DNA of 64,000 bases from positions 23,221 to 87,220 of the forward strand of contig CAMHPA010000006.1 of assembly GCA_946186925.1 (NCBI GenBank), written 5' to 3'. The notes under the pieces are model-generated. The model was not told where the DNA came from, did not search any database, and saw only the letters and a list, made by a program, of their open reading frames with translations. This DNA comes from an uncultured Bacteroidota bacterium (GTDB lineage: Bacteria > Bacteroidota > Bacteroidia > Bacteroidales > SZUA-534). Below, one piece after another: positions 18,440-27,573 of this stretch (position 1 is the stretch's first letter; every line of letters starts with the position of its first letter). A program made the translations under genes and the position numbers.

Positions 18440-18717
18440 AACTGAATCTTTTCTACAAAGATACGTGTTTTTCTTTGCGATGCAAGAATATATCTCGAAC
18501 ACGGTTTGCGGCTTATTTTCTCGGAATTATATAGGGATTCACAACACGGTTTTGTGTAAGAACGCAGACAGAACTGATTAAACAGATTCGCGCAAATGAA
18601 TATTATTGATTACGAATCCGATTGTGTCAGGAAATCGGTGGCAGACATCAGCAGAAATCTCAAAAAACTGCCTAAAAAGTTCCGCAGTTTTTGAATATTT
18701 ATGGCAATCGTAAGGAT

Positions 18718-19332
18718 TTAACCGTTGTAAATCAACTGTTTCCAGCCGTTGTTGTGGTAATCGACGTATTCCAGAAAAATCCGTTCGGCCTCGTCGGGTT
18801 TGACTTTGTGCATAATAATTTCCTCGAGCACGGCGAACATCTGCACGGTGTTTATGTGAATGAAGAACGGCGAGAAGTCCCATTTCAGTGCGGGATAGCG
18901 TTGCTTCATCGCATCCATATAGTTGAGCATCAGGCCTGTAGCCTCGTCGGTGAAATCTTCTTTGAACCGCGCCAGCGACGAGCCCGCCGACTTGAACAGC
19001 AGCAGAGTGAGCAAGTCTCTGTATTTCAGCATTATCTGATTGTATTCGGCGGCCGTTTTCTCAGTCATTTCGGGCATCCATTGCTTTGTTATGTCAATTT
19101 GCAGCGGGTTGTGGTAGGTTTGCAGAAGGCGCTTGAACTCGCCCGTGAGCGGCGCCACAATGGCGCGGAAAAGGTCATCTTTGCCAGCATAATAGTTGTA
19201 AATGTTGCTCAACCCCACGCCCGCCTTTTCGGCAATCTCGCGCATCGACGTCTGCGCGAATCCCTTTTTCAGGAAAATCGCCTTTGCCGCCTTTGCAATC
19301 TGCTGCTCAATATCGTCCTTTTTGGTTTGCAT
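18718..19332 (-). CDS. TetR family transcriptional regulator
   Basis: This 204-residue protein has an N-terminal TetR helix-turn-helix (about 9-55, 'GFAQTSMREIAEKAGVGLSNIYNYYAGKDDLFRAIV') and a variable helical ligand domain. The start at 19332 (MQTKKDD) is chosen because it follows the conserved leader box by four bases; the track start at 19398 would place translation inside the promoter. Its own promoter carries the AATCCC-N8-GGGATT operator, also found before the RND cluster and the ABC exporter pair, so it probably represses itself and both export systems. Confidence 0.9.
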   Translation of the reverse strand: MQTKKDDIEQQIAKAAKAIFLKKGFAQTSMREIAEKAGVGLSNIYNYYAGKDDLFRAIVAPLTGEFKRLLQTYHNPLQIDITKQWMPEMTEKTAAEYNQIMLKYRDLLTLLLFKSAGSSLARFKEDFTDEATGLMLNYMDAMKQRYPALKWDFSPFFIHINTVQMFAVLEEIIMHKVKPDEAERIFLEYVDYHNNGWKQLIYNG

Positions 19333-19336
19333 CGCT

Positions 19337-19410
19337 GAACGCTGTACGTTTTTCGGTATCGCAAAAATCAGCCGAAAACACTTATCGGGCAATCCCAATT
19401 AGTGGGGATT
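19337..19410 (-). promoter_or_regulatory. operator-promoter of tetR (copy 2)
   Basis: On the minus strand AATCCCC-ACTAATT-GGGATT (19391-19410) overlaps the TTG; after 20 bases comes GATTTTTG (19362-19369), and the leader box ACGTACAGCGTTC ends four bases before the ATG. Self-regulation through an operator covering the promoter is normal for TetR proteins. Confidence 0.78.
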
Positions 19411-19449
19411 TGTGCGGGTGTGGGGTGGCGATTGTGGGGATAAAATCAA

Positions 19450-19490
19450 CAAAAGGGAACACTCTGTGCCCCCTTTTGCCTTGTCTGGTG
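19450..19490 (-). terminator. terminator after the M49-like gene
   Basis: On the minus strand AAAAGGG and CCCTTTT arms flank a loop of about 14 bases, followed by TGTTG. It separates the M49-like lipoprotein gene from the tetR promoter. Confidence 0.6.
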
Positions 19491-19552
19491 CCGATTTATC
19501 GTCGAAAAACTGGGTTGTACAAGCGCCAGACCATTATCAGAAAAAACGTGTC

Positions 19553-21154
19553 TTACTTCTTGAAATTCAACTGAATATCGACAGGAATGTTTTCCAGACG
19601 CAGATTCTTAATGTCGGCTGTCAGATTATCGTCGGGTTTTGAGTATTTTGCCACAAACTCGTTGGCTTTCTGCAAGTTGCCAGTGGCCTGAATCTCTAAA
19701 ATCTGCGCAGCCATTCCAGCCAGAGCGCTTTCCATCTTTGCAAAGTCGATTGTGTAGGTTCCGCTGACCGAACGGTGGAATGCGGCGTTATCTTTCAAAT
19801 AGTTGTAAATCATTATATTGGCGCGTCCCAGAGTCGAGCCTTCGCCGTAGCGTTCAGAGCGGATTGTCGAAGCGAAGAAGGTTGCGAGCGCGTCCTCTTT
19901 GGTGAAAATGTTGGGCAAATCGAAGTGCTTTTGCAGCGTGCCGACAAGGTAAACGCCCACCACGTTCGCCTTAACTTCCTCAAGCACAGGCGCGTTGGCG
20001 GCAAGTGCCGACTGAACATCGGTGCCGTCGGTGACGGTTTTCTTCACGCCAAGGCCGTGGGCTATCTCGCGGAAAGCAGTGTTCCAGAAAAAGGCTTCTT
20101 GCGAGATATGTTCCTTATAATCAGCGTCTAAAAGCAGATTTCCAGTGGGCGCCACAATGTAGTTGAACTTGTTGCGGATAATGTTCTCGAACAATATGGT
20201 GCGGGTTCCCTTATCGCGCTGAACATCAGTGTCAAACGGCAGGTTGAGCGCAATAACCTTGACGCCCGCGTTGGCCTTGCCAGCGTAGTAGATTGCGTCG
20301 TACGAGAAAATGTTCGACCCAGTGCCAGGCTGGAACTGCTTGTACTCGTCGGCGCACGGCAGGTCGGCCTGGAACTCGCCAAGGCGGGCGGCAAACTGCT
20401 GCATCTTGTCGGTCTGCGCCTCGTTTTTCAGCATCACGTAGGCCTCATACGAGCGTTTTTTGCCCAGAAGTTGGTCGTCGGTGCTCTCGTTGGGGCCGAT
20501 AACAATGTCCATCTTGCTGTCGGTCATATCGAGCCAGGCAATGCTGCTCTCGTAATAGTTGTCGGTGCGCAGCGCGTCGGCTTTGGCCTGAAGATATTTT
20601 TTCACGCTCGGCTTTATGGTAATGTCGGCGGCAGCGGTTAAGTAGTTGGCAATCTTATCGATATGCGTTTTGTAGGCATCGTGGTACCAAACAGCGTCAA
20701 GTTGTCCGTCGGCCTTGCGGCGAATGAGCGTGTAGGGGCTTTCCTTGTCGGGATTGCCGAACTGTCGGAACTCGTCGGCTGTCATATCGGCTGGATAGAA
20801 GTTGGCGCCAGGCTGACGCTTGCTGTATCCATCGACAAACGGTTCGCCCGAAATGCGGTCCCACGGCCCGTAGTTTATCAGGGCGTAGGCTTTTGCGTCA
20901 GCATCGGCAATGCTGTTGATAAACTGCTGTTTGTCACCAAAATACTGTTCCCAATAAATGGCGTCAACCTCGTCGGCGGCAAAGCGGTACAGGTTCAGCA
21001 CTTCCTTGCCGTTGTCGGAAATTCCGCTCAAATCTGGCGCCTGAATGTCAACCACGGCATATTGTTCGGTCTTTTTCGCAAACTGCGACTTTTTCTGTTC
21101 GCAAGCCGTCGTCAGCATCACAGCCGCAGCGGCCAAAATAACTATCTTTTTCAT
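19553..21154 (-). CDS. M49-like (dipeptidyl-peptidase III family) lipoprotein
   Basis: This 533-residue protein has a lipoprotein signal ('AVMLTTACEQKK', Cys about residue 18). The region 'AFFWNTAFREIAHGLG' and, about 30 residues on, 'VLEEVKANVVGVYLVG' correspond to the two zinc motifs of the M49-like clade (HExxHG-type and EExKA). The first His of the usual motif is Arg here, so a zinc ligand may be missing and peptidase activity is doubtful. I use the start at 21154 (MKKIVIL); the track's 55 extra residues overlap the upstream gene. The upstream transporter gene ends two bases before this start, so the two are one operon. Confidence 0.7.
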   Translation of the reverse strand: MKKIVILAAAAVMLTTACEQKKSQFAKKTEQYAVVDIQAPDLSGISDNGKEVLNLYRFAADEVDAIYWEQYFGDKQQFINSIADADAKAYALINYGPWDRISGEPFVDGYSKRQPGANFYPADMTADEFRQFGNPDKESPYTLIRRKADGQLDAVWYHDAYKTHIDKIANYLTAAADITIKPSVKKYLQAKADALRTDNYYESSIAWLDMTDSKMDIVIGPNESTDDQLLGKKRSYEAYVMLKNEAQTDKMQQFAARLGEFQADLPCADEYKQFQPGTGSNIFSYDAIYYAGKANAGVKVIALNLPFDTDVQRDKGTRTILFENIIRNKFNYIVAPTGNLLLDADYKEHISQEAFFWNTAFREIAHGLGVKKTVTDGTDVQSALAANAPVLEEVKANVVGVYLVGTLQKHFDLPNIFTKEDALATFFASTIRSERYGEGSTLGRANIMIYNYLKDNAAFHRSVSGTYTIDFAKMESALAGMAAQILEIQATGNLQKANEFVAKYSKPDDNLTADIKNLRLENIPVDIQLNFKK

Positions 21155-21156
21155 AT

Positions 21157-22842
21157 TTAAAGAATTAACATTATCAGAATTTGTGCCGCCACCACTCGAA
21201 GAAACATTGTGAGCGGGTAAACGGTGGCGTAGTTTACCGCAATGCGTCCGCTCCCGAACATCTGCTCTGAAAACGAGAGTAGCGCGGGGTCGGTGGTGCC
21301 GCCCGAAAGCAGACCGCATATCTTGAAAAAGTTCATTTTAAGGAAGATACGGGCAATGAGCGCCACAATGGTCATCGGCACAAGCGTAATGATTGCGCCG
21401 TAGCCAATCCAGGCGAAACCGCCGTTCATCAGGCAACTGACAAAATTCTCGCCCGCGCCAAGTCCCACAGCCGCCATAAAGAGCGATATGCCAATCTCGC
21501 GAATCATCAGGTTGGCCGAGAGCGCGGTGTAGGTTGTAATGCGCAGTTTCGGCCCGAAGTGGCCCAGCAGAATGGCGATAATGAGCGGACCGCCCGCTAT
21601 GCCCAGTTTGAGCGGCTGCGGCATCGACGGAAAGCGCAGCGGAATCATTCCCACCACAACGCCGATTGCAATGCCGAAGAAAATGGGCACCAGATTAGGC
21701 CTGTGAAGCGATTCGGGCTTGTTGCCCACCAACTGCGCGAGTTGGTTTATGCCGTCTTCGCTGCCCACCACCTGAATGCTGTCGCCAACTTGCAGAATCA
21801 GGTCGGCATCGGCCTGAAGGTCGACGCTTGAGCGCAGAATGCGGGTGACGGTGACGCCGTAACGCTGGCGGATATTGAGTTTGCGCAGGCTTTTGCCCGT
21901 AATGCTCGACTGCGTTATCGACAGCCGCTTCGACACCAGTTTGCAGCCTGGCTGCTGCCACTCTTTCATATCCACCTGAATCTCGTTGCCGAACAGGATT
22001 TTTACCATATCCTTATGCTGAATATCGGTGACAATCAGTAGTTTATCGCCTTCGTTGAGTGGTGTGTCCAAATCGGCTGGCGACACTTTTCCGTCCCGCA
22101 TCACGCGCGACACCACAAGGTGCTCGTTGTTGCTCTCGCCAATCACATCGTGCAGCGTCTTGCCGAAAATGGCTGGGTTCTCGACCACGCACGCCAGACG
22201 GTAGGCGCTCGACTCGCCGCTCTCTTCGGTTGCCGACGAGTCGCGCTCGCGCTTCAAATCGACCCGAAAAATTGCGCGCAAGGCGATAATCAGAAAAATG
22301 GCGCCCAAAACGCCAAGCGGATAGGCCACCGCATAGGCCGAAGCCAATGCCGACGACGCTTGCGAAGCCTGCTCAACCGTTCCGCCATCGGCCATTGTGG
22401 CGTCGGCAATCATCTGCTGCGCCGCACCGAGCCCTGGCGTGTTAGTCACGGCCGCCGACATCACACCTGTCAGAATATCAAGCCTTTCGCCCGACACCAA
22501 ATGAATTATGTAGGTTGTAACCACGGCCAAAACCACAAGCGCAATGGCCATCAGGTTCATCGGAAGGCCGTCTTTGCGGAACGAGCGGAAGAAGCCTGGC
22601 CCCACCTGCAGGCCGATTGCGAAAACAAAGAGTATCAGGCCGAAATCTTTGAAAAGCGACAGAATCTGCGGCGGAATGCGCAGGCCGAAGTGGCTGAGCG
22701 CAATGCCGACAAACAAAATCCACGTGGTGCCGAGCGACACGCCCTTCACCTTAAAGCGTCCGAGATAAAGCCCCGACGCAATCACAAGCGACAGAATGAA
22801 AATGGCGCTTGCCGTACTGTTTTGTGCAATCAAATTCATCAT
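21157..22842 (-). CDS. AspT/YidE-type transporter with TrkA-C domains
   Basis: This 561-residue protein has two five-to-six-helix membrane halves (about 1-185 and 395-561) around two RCK/TrkA-C domains ('VGEQVSP'-like cores at about 205-285 and 300-380). 'FVFAIGLQVGPGFF' and 'GLLSGGTTDPALLSF' are landmarks of the aspartate-alanine-exchanger (AAE) family. The substrate is not known. It is transcribed divergently from a LysR regulator, which probably controls it, and it is followed two bases later by the M49-like lipoprotein. Confidence 0.88.
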   Translation of the reverse strand: MMNLIAQNSTASAIFILSLVIASGLYLGRFKVKGVSLGTTWILFVGIALSHFGLRIPPQILSLFKDFGLILFVFAIGLQVGPGFFRSFRKDGLPMNLMAIALVVLAVVTTYIIHLVSGERLDILTGVMSAAVTNTPGLGAAQQMIADATMADGGTVEQASQASSALASAYAVAYPLGVLGAIFLIIALRAIFRVDLKRERDSSATEESGESSAYRLACVVENPAIFGKTLHDVIGESNNEHLVVSRVMRDGKVSPADLDTPLNEGDKLLIVTDIQHKDMVKILFGNEIQVDMKEWQQPGCKLVSKRLSITQSSITGKSLRKLNIRQRYGVTVTRILRSSVDLQADADLILQVGDSIQVVGSEDGINQLAQLVGNKPESLHRPNLVPIFFGIAIGVVVGMIPLRFPSMPQPLKLGIAGGPLIIAILLGHFGPKLRITTYTALSANLMIREIGISLFMAAVGLGAGENFVSCLMNGGFAWIGYGAIITLVPMTIVALIARIFLKMNFFKICGLLSGGTTDPALLSFSEQMFGSGRIAVNYATVYPLTMFLRVVAAQILIMLIL

Positions 22843-22877
22843 AACGGCCGCAAAAGTACCGCCGCCGCGAATGTTGT

Positions 22878-22931
22878 TTTATCGCAGAATAATGTTTTTA
22901 GCGATATTATTTATCGATTTTCGCGATAAAT
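22878..22931. promoter_or_regulatory. LysR-type operator between divergent genes
   Basis: A perfect inverted repeat ATTTATCG-N7-CGATAAAT lies at 22909-22931, with the T-N11-A core of LysR sites. A second pair of half-sites, TTATCG and GCGATA, lies just upstream at about 22879-22906. Together they fill the gap between the transporter and the LysR gene. Confidence 0.75.
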
Positions 22932-22964
22932 GAATATTTTTGCCGACGTAAAATTCAGAAGGAT

Positions 22965-23867
22965 ATGGAATTACGGCAGTTGAAATATTTTGCCGAAGTG
23001 AGTCGGCGCAAAAGTTTCTCGGAAGCGTCGAAGGCGCTTTTCATAACGCAGAGCACACTCTCGCAGCAGATTCAGAAACTGGAAGAAGAACTTGGCGTTG
23101 AACTACTTACGCGCGACACTCGACACGTTGAGTTGAGCGACTACGGCACACAGTTTCTGCCTTGCGCACTGCAGATTCTGCAAGACGCGCAGGCGGGCAT
23201 CGACAAGATTAAAGACGCGCAAAACCTTATGTCGGGCGAGTTGCGCGTGGGTTCCACCTACTCGTTCGACCCGCTGCTCTACAAAACTGCGCTCGGATTC
23301 CACAAGCGCTATCCGCACATCAAACTGCTAATGCACAGTTCGTCGAAGGAAGTGCTGCTCAAAATGCTGACCGACAGAGAATTGGATATTGTGCTGGCCT
23401 ACAAGTCGTATCTCACCGACGAGCGGATAATGTCGCACCCGCTGTTCAACGGCCGATTGAGCCTGATTATGGCCCGTCGGTACGCCCCCGACAGCGCCGT
23501 CGGCATTGAACTCGACAGCCTGCCGAAATATCCGCTGGCGCTGCCGTCGAAAGGTCTGCAAGCCCGCGACGCGCTCGATTTAATGCTCTCAACCCACAAC
23601 ATCAGTCTCGACATCCGCTTTGAGTTGAACAACCTGCACGGCATTCTGAGCCTTGTGCGCAACAGCCGCCTGGCCACCATTCTGTCGGGCGAAGTGGTGA
23701 GCAATGCCGACGCTTTTGCGGCCATCCCCATAAACCACCCCGACGCCCGAATGGACGGCTGCTACCACTACCTGAAAAACACCTATCAGAAGAAATCGGC
23801 CGAAGTGTTCATCGATATGCTGAAGGAAAACAACGCGTTCAACCTTGCGGGAAGGATTGAAGGGTGA
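22965..23867 (+). CDS. LysR family transcriptional regulator
   Basis: This 300-residue protein has the N-terminal LysR winged helix ('MELRQLKYFAEVSRRKSFSE', 'LFITQSTLSQQIQKLEEELG') and a periplasmic-binding-like effector domain (about 90-295). It is divergent from the AspT/YidE transporter and shares a 122-base gap with the ATTTATCG palindrome, so it most likely controls that transporter and itself. The closest functional analogues by layout are CynR/OxyR-type regulators, but the effector cannot be told. Confidence 0.92.
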   Translation: MELRQLKYFAEVSRRKSFSEASKALFITQSTLSQQIQKLEEELGVELLTRDTRHVELSDYGTQFLPCALQILQDAQAGIDKIKDAQNLMSGELRVGSTYSFDPLLYKTALGFHKRYPHIKLLMHSSSKEVLLKMLTDRELDIVLAYKSYLTDERIMSHPLFNGRLSLIMARRYAPDSAVGIELDSLPKYPLALPSKGLQARDALDLMLSTHNISLDIRFELNNLHGILSLVRNSRLATILSGEVVSNADAFAAIPINHPDARMDGCYHYLKNTYQKKSAEVFIDMLKENNAFNLAGRIEG

Positions 23868-23872
23868 CCTTC

Positions 23873-25522
23873 TCACCCATTCTTTCCCTCGCTAGCCTTT
23901 CCGTCTTTAATGGTGACAATCTTGTCGGCGCCAGCCACGGTACGCATTCGGTGGGCAATCACCAAAACGGTCTTGCCTTTGATAAATTTTGAAATCGACT
24001 GCTGTATAAGTGTCTCGTTTTCAACGTCGAGCGAAGCCGAAGCCTCGTCGAGCAGGATTATCGGGGCGTTTTTCAGGAAGGCGCGGGCGATTGATATGCG
24101 CTGACGCTCGCCGCCCGACAGTTTCTTGCCGTTCTCGCCAATCACCGTTTGCCACTTATCGGGCAGATTTTCAACAAATTCGGTGCAGTTGGCAAGCGCT
24201 GCGGCCTGCATCACCTGCTCGTCGGTAGCGTCTTTGTCGCCAATGCGGATATTTTCCATAACGGTATTGTTGAACAAGGTAACATCTTGGAAAACAATCG
24301 AGTAAAGATTCATCAGCGTTTCGGGGTCGATTTTTGAAATGTCTTGTCCGCCAACGGTTATGCGGCCCGAATCGACGTCCCAGAACCGCGCCGCGAGTCT
24401 TGAAACGGTTGTCTTGCCGCTGCCCGACGGGCCAATGAGCGCCGTCACCTCGCCTTGCTTTGCGGTGAACGACACGCCGTCCAAAATCTTTTTTCCGTCC
24501 TGGTAAGAGAACGTAACATTCTGAAACTCAATGTCGCCGCCGTTCACTTTGAGTTCTTCGGTGCCAGTCTGCTCTTTGTGCAGCAGAATGTCGTTGAGCC
24601 GCTCACTGTTGACATCGAGCGCGATAATGGCCGCAAAATGCTCAAGCGAAGTGAGCAGCGGGTCGTAAATGCGCGACGCTATCAGCAGGAACAGGAAGAA
24701 TTCCAGCAGACCTAACTCGCCGCTTCTCAACAACATAGCGCCTACAAGAGCCGTGGTTGCAATGCCGAATTTCAGCAGCAGTTCGGCGTTGCAGACAAAA
24801 AGCCCAGTGCCGAGTTCGTTCCAGAGCATACGTTTCTCAACCTCGTGAATTTTGGCTTTAATTTCCTTGAAATAAGGCTGTTGCGCGTTGTTTTGCCGCA
24901 GGTCGCGGACGGTTTCCAGACATTCCTGAATTTTTTCGGTCATCTCAACGGCCGCCGCGCTCTTCCGCTTGCCCAGTTTGTACTGCACCTTGCGCGAGAA
25001 AGCCACAATGAGCATACTCAGCGGCAGCACCCAAACCACCGCCAAGGCCATCTTCCAGTTAATGAAAAACAGACACACGGCCAATATGCAAGTGCTTATT
25101 ATTGAGCCGATTAGTTGCGGAATAAAGTGCGACGAAGCCTGTTCAATGCTTGCCGCGTCGTCCATCAGCGTCGAAGTCAGGTCGGCGCTGTCTTTCTTGG
25201 CGAAGAACGAAAGCGGCAGTTTCCGCAGTTTCTCGGCCAGCGTCACGCGCCTGATTCCGCTTTCGCGATAAGTCGAGAAATAGCAGGTGTTGTATTGAAT
25301 CACGGTGGTGACAATCATCAGCACCAGCCAAATGCAAATGCCTGTAAGATAAAAACTTGCGCGACCAACCAGAGTCCCGCCCATAATGTCCTGAATCAGG
25401 AACCAGAGCAGAACAACAGGCGAGAACAGCGCCAGATTGTAAAACACGTTTGCCGTCGACGCAATCACCATCGACCTTGCGCCCTCGTCAGACAGGGCAT
25501 ATTTTTGTTTAAGAGTTGCCAT
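23873..25522 (-). CDS. ABC transporter, fused membrane and ATPase domains (second of pair)
   Basis: This 549-residue half-transporter has six TMs (about 20-290) and a nucleotide-binding domain with Walker A 'GPSGSGKTT', signature 'LSGGERQR', Walker B 'IILLDEASASLD' and H-loop 'VIAHR'. It pairs with the gene upstream (131-base gap) to form a heterodimeric exporter. The similar YbtP/YbtQ and IrtA/IrtB pairs move siderophores, but drug and lipid exporters have the same plan. It ends five bases after the LysR gene, convergent with it. Confidence 0.92.
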   Translation of the reverse strand: MATLKQKYALSDEGARSMVIASTANVFYNLALFSPVVLLWFLIQDIMGGTLVGRASFYLTGICIWLVLMIVTTVIQYNTCYFSTYRESGIRRVTLAEKLRKLPLSFFAKKDSADLTSTLMDDAASIEQASSHFIPQLIGSIISTCILAVCLFFINWKMALAVVWVLPLSMLIVAFSRKVQYKLGKRKSAAAVEMTEKIQECLETVRDLRQNNAQQPYFKEIKAKIHEVEKRMLWNELGTGLFVCNAELLLKFGIATTALVGAMLLRSGELGLLEFFLFLLIASRIYDPLLTSLEHFAAIIALDVNSERLNDILLHKEQTGTEELKVNGGDIEFQNVTFSYQDGKKILDGVSFTAKQGEVTALIGPSGSGKTTVSRLAARFWDVDSGRITVGGQDISKIDPETLMNLYSIVFQDVTLFNNTVMENIRIGDKDATDEQVMQAAALANCTEFVENLPDKWQTVIGENGKKLSGGERQRISIARAFLKNAPIILLDEASASLDVENETLIQQSISKFIKGKTVLVIAHRMRTVAGADKIVTIKDGKASEGKNG

Positions 25523-25653
25523 TTTTTATTTAGGATTTAGGATTTAGGATTTTTTGATTATTGCACTGATTATCATAGTTTTTGACTTTAGACATCAGAC
25601 TGCAGACTTAAGACTGTTGTCCGTTGTCTGTTGTCCGTAGTCCTTTTCAATTT
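25523..25653. repeat. simple AT/GT-rich repeats between the ABC genes
   Basis: The gap holds 'atttaggattt'-type units and several 'gtccgttgtctgttgtccgtagtc' style units. The same low-complexity families occur near 12575, 51010 and 54470. No ORF or stable hairpin is evident. Confidence 0.45.
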
Positions 25654-27435
25654 TCAATTCTCAATTTTCCATTCCACCGATTTTTGGTATTCGTTCCACA
25701 TTCGAGAGTAGATACCTTGCTGTTTTACAAGGTCTTCGTGCTTGCCGCTCTCGACAATCCGCCCTTCTTTGAACACGAAAATCGCGTCGGCGTCAACAAC
25801 GGTTGAAAGGCGGTGGGCGATTTTTATAACTGTCTTTCCTTTAGACATTTCGTTGAATGCCCGAAGCACTTTTTCCTCGTTTTCGGGGTCGGCAAAGGCG
25901 GTTGCCTCGTCCAGAATCAGAATGGGCGCGTTGCGCAGCATCACCCTCGCAATGGCAATGCGCTGCTGCTCGCCGCCGCTCAAATAGGTGCCGCGACTGC
26001 CAATGACGGTGTTCACGCCGTCGGGCAGGCGGTTGATAATGTCGGTGCATTGGGCGCGTTGCAGAACTTCAGCAACTTCGGCGTCGGTTGCCGTCGGCTT
26101 GGCCATCTTGATATTGTCTAAAATGCTCGTTTTCATTAGTTTGCTGTCTTGAAAAACAAACGACACGATTTCCGACAGCCGCGCCTGCGGAATGTTGCGC
26201 ACATCGACGCCGCCAATGAGAATGCGGCCTTCGGCAACATCCCAGAACCGCGACACAAGGCTTGCCGACGTGGTTTTGCCGCCACCCGACGGCCCGACAA
26301 AGGCCACGTGTCCGCCCGACGGAATTGTCAGCGAAATGCCGTCCAGAGCGTTCCGCGCGGCATCTTTGTAACGGAATTTAACATTCTGAAACTCAACCGA
26401 ATAATCGCTTGGCGTTTGCGGATTTTCGGCATCTTTCATCTCTTCGACATCGAGCACCGAATTGATTCGCAAAAGCGAGTTCTCAACAATCATATCGGCT
26501 TCCGACGAGTGCATCAACTTGAAGAAAATCACCGCGATAACGGGCGTGAAAATGATATAGAACATCAGGTTTGAGAAAAACTCGGGGCTTGCCGCGCCGC
26601 TGCCGTGCCAGAGCGCAACGGCCGTCAGCATTGCAAAAAACGAGTTGATTACAACGGTGTAGGCCGTCATCGGAATACGGAAACGACGGGTGTAACTAAC
26701 TGAAAATATTTCGTATGTATCGATCGCCGCCTTGAGTTTCTTGAACGAGAAAACCGACTGCCCGAACGTCTTCACAACAGGAATGCCGCGCACGTACTCA
26801 ACGGCTTCCTTCGTCATATTCTCGAGCGCGACGTTGTAGGCCAGAATATCGCGCTTCAGCGACGGCCCCACCATAAAACCGTACATTATGAGAAAGGCGA
26901 CCACAATGGTTGCAATGCACAGAAGGCCGATTCGCCAGTCGAAATACATCAGCAGGGCAATCATCGCCACGGGCGTCACCATTCCCACGGTGCGGTCGGG
27001 CAGAATGTGTTCCAGGTAGTTGCTCATTGCGTCGGTTGAGTCGATAATGATTTTGCGGATTTTGCCGCTGCCTTCGGTCTCAATGTGTCCGAGCGGCATC
27101 CGAAGCACCTTGGCCACGCAGCGCTCGCGAATGTTGGCCACCGTGCGGAACGCCCCAAGGTGCGAGCAGGCCAGCGCGCAAAAATAGACGCACATTGCGT
27201 TGACCGCATACTTGACGGCCGTAAAGCCGTAATCTTCAATGTTTTCCGCTTTCGCGAAATCGGGCGCCACACTCAGCACTTCGTTCACGATTTTCCAAAT
27301 GTAAACGAACGGCACCAGTCCCAGGCACGCGCTCGCCGCCGACAGCACAATGGCCCCAACGGTGAAATACTTGAACCGACCTGCGTTGTCCATCAGCGTG
27401 AGCAGGTTCGGTCGCTTTTTTGTTTTGTTATCCAT
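25654..27435 (-). CDS. ABC transporter, fused membrane and ATPase domains (first of pair)
   Basis: This 593-residue half-transporter has six TMs (about 20-310) and an ATPase domain with Walker A 'GPSGGGKTT', signature 'LSGGEQQR', Walker B 'ILILDEATAFADPENEEKV' and H-loop 'KIAHR'. The 'TAFADPENE' after Walker B is what I recall from the YbtPQ/IrtAB siderophore group, which raises that possibility. The promoter at 27599-27647 has the tetR operator, followed by a long leader with a terminator-like hairpin. Confidence 0.92.
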   Translation of the reverse strand: MDNKTKKRPNLLTLMDNAGRFKYFTVGAIVLSAASACLGLVPFVYIWKIVNEVLSVAPDFAKAENIEDYGFTAVKYAVNAMCVYFCALACSHLGAFRTVANIRERCVAKVLRMPLGHIETEGSGKIRKIIIDSTDAMSNYLEHILPDRTVGMVTPVAMIALLMYFDWRIGLLCIATIVVAFLIMYGFMVGPSLKRDILAYNVALENMTKEAVEYVRGIPVVKTFGQSVFSFKKLKAAIDTYEIFSVSYTRRFRIPMTAYTVVINSFFAMLTAVALWHGSGAASPEFFSNLMFYIIFTPVIAVIFFKLMHSSEADMIVENSLLRINSVLDVEEMKDAENPQTPSDYSVEFQNVKFRYKDAARNALDGISLTIPSGGHVAFVGPSGGGKTTSASLVSRFWDVAEGRILIGGVDVRNIPQARLSEIVSFVFQDSKLMKTSILDNIKMAKPTATDAEVAEVLQRAQCTDIINRLPDGVNTVIGSRGTYLSGGEQQRIAIARVMLRNAPILILDEATAFADPENEEKVLRAFNEMSKGKTVIKIAHRLSTVVDADAIFVFKEGRIVESGKHEDLVKQQGIYSRMWNEYQKSVEWKIEN

Positions 27436-27493
27436 ATACTTAATTTTTAATTTGTTACGCTTTTAAAAGCGAACAGCCGTCAATTTTGTTCTC

Positions 27494-27526
27494 AAAAAAA
27501 AAGGACCCGTTTCCGAGTCCCTTTTC
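27494..27526 (-). terminator. terminator-like hairpin in the ABC-pair leader (possible attenuator)
   Basis: On the minus strand GGACTCGGAAACGGGTCC forms a tight hairpin with a GAAA loop, flanked by AAAAGG and a run of nine or more T. It lies about 60 bases upstream of the first ABC start codon and downstream of the promoter. It is nearly identical to the hairpin in the RND leader. Confidence 0.65.
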
Positions 27527-27533
27527 CCTAACT

Positions 27534-27566
27534 TTAATTCAAAATACGGCTTGTTTGTCTGTACAT
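27534..27566 (-). CDS. possible 10-codon leader ORF before the ABC pair
   Basis: ATG lies seven bases after the GCGTTC leader box and the frame reads MYRQTSRILN then stop, ending just before the terminator-like hairpin. Its position matches the 25-codon ORF in the RND leader. Evidence is position only. Confidence 0.3.
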   Translation of the reverse strand: MYRQTSRILN

Positions 27567-27573
27567 TTTAAGT

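Noticed and set aside
21155-21319. 55-codon N-terminal extension of the M49-like protein
   Set aside because: It overlaps the end of the transporter gene in another frame, and a clear lipoprotein signal peptide starts at 21154.
25654-27435. Firm assignment of the ABC pair as a siderophore transporter
   Set aside because: The TAFADPENE match is suggestive only; there are no siderophore genes nearby and the control is shared with an RND pump.
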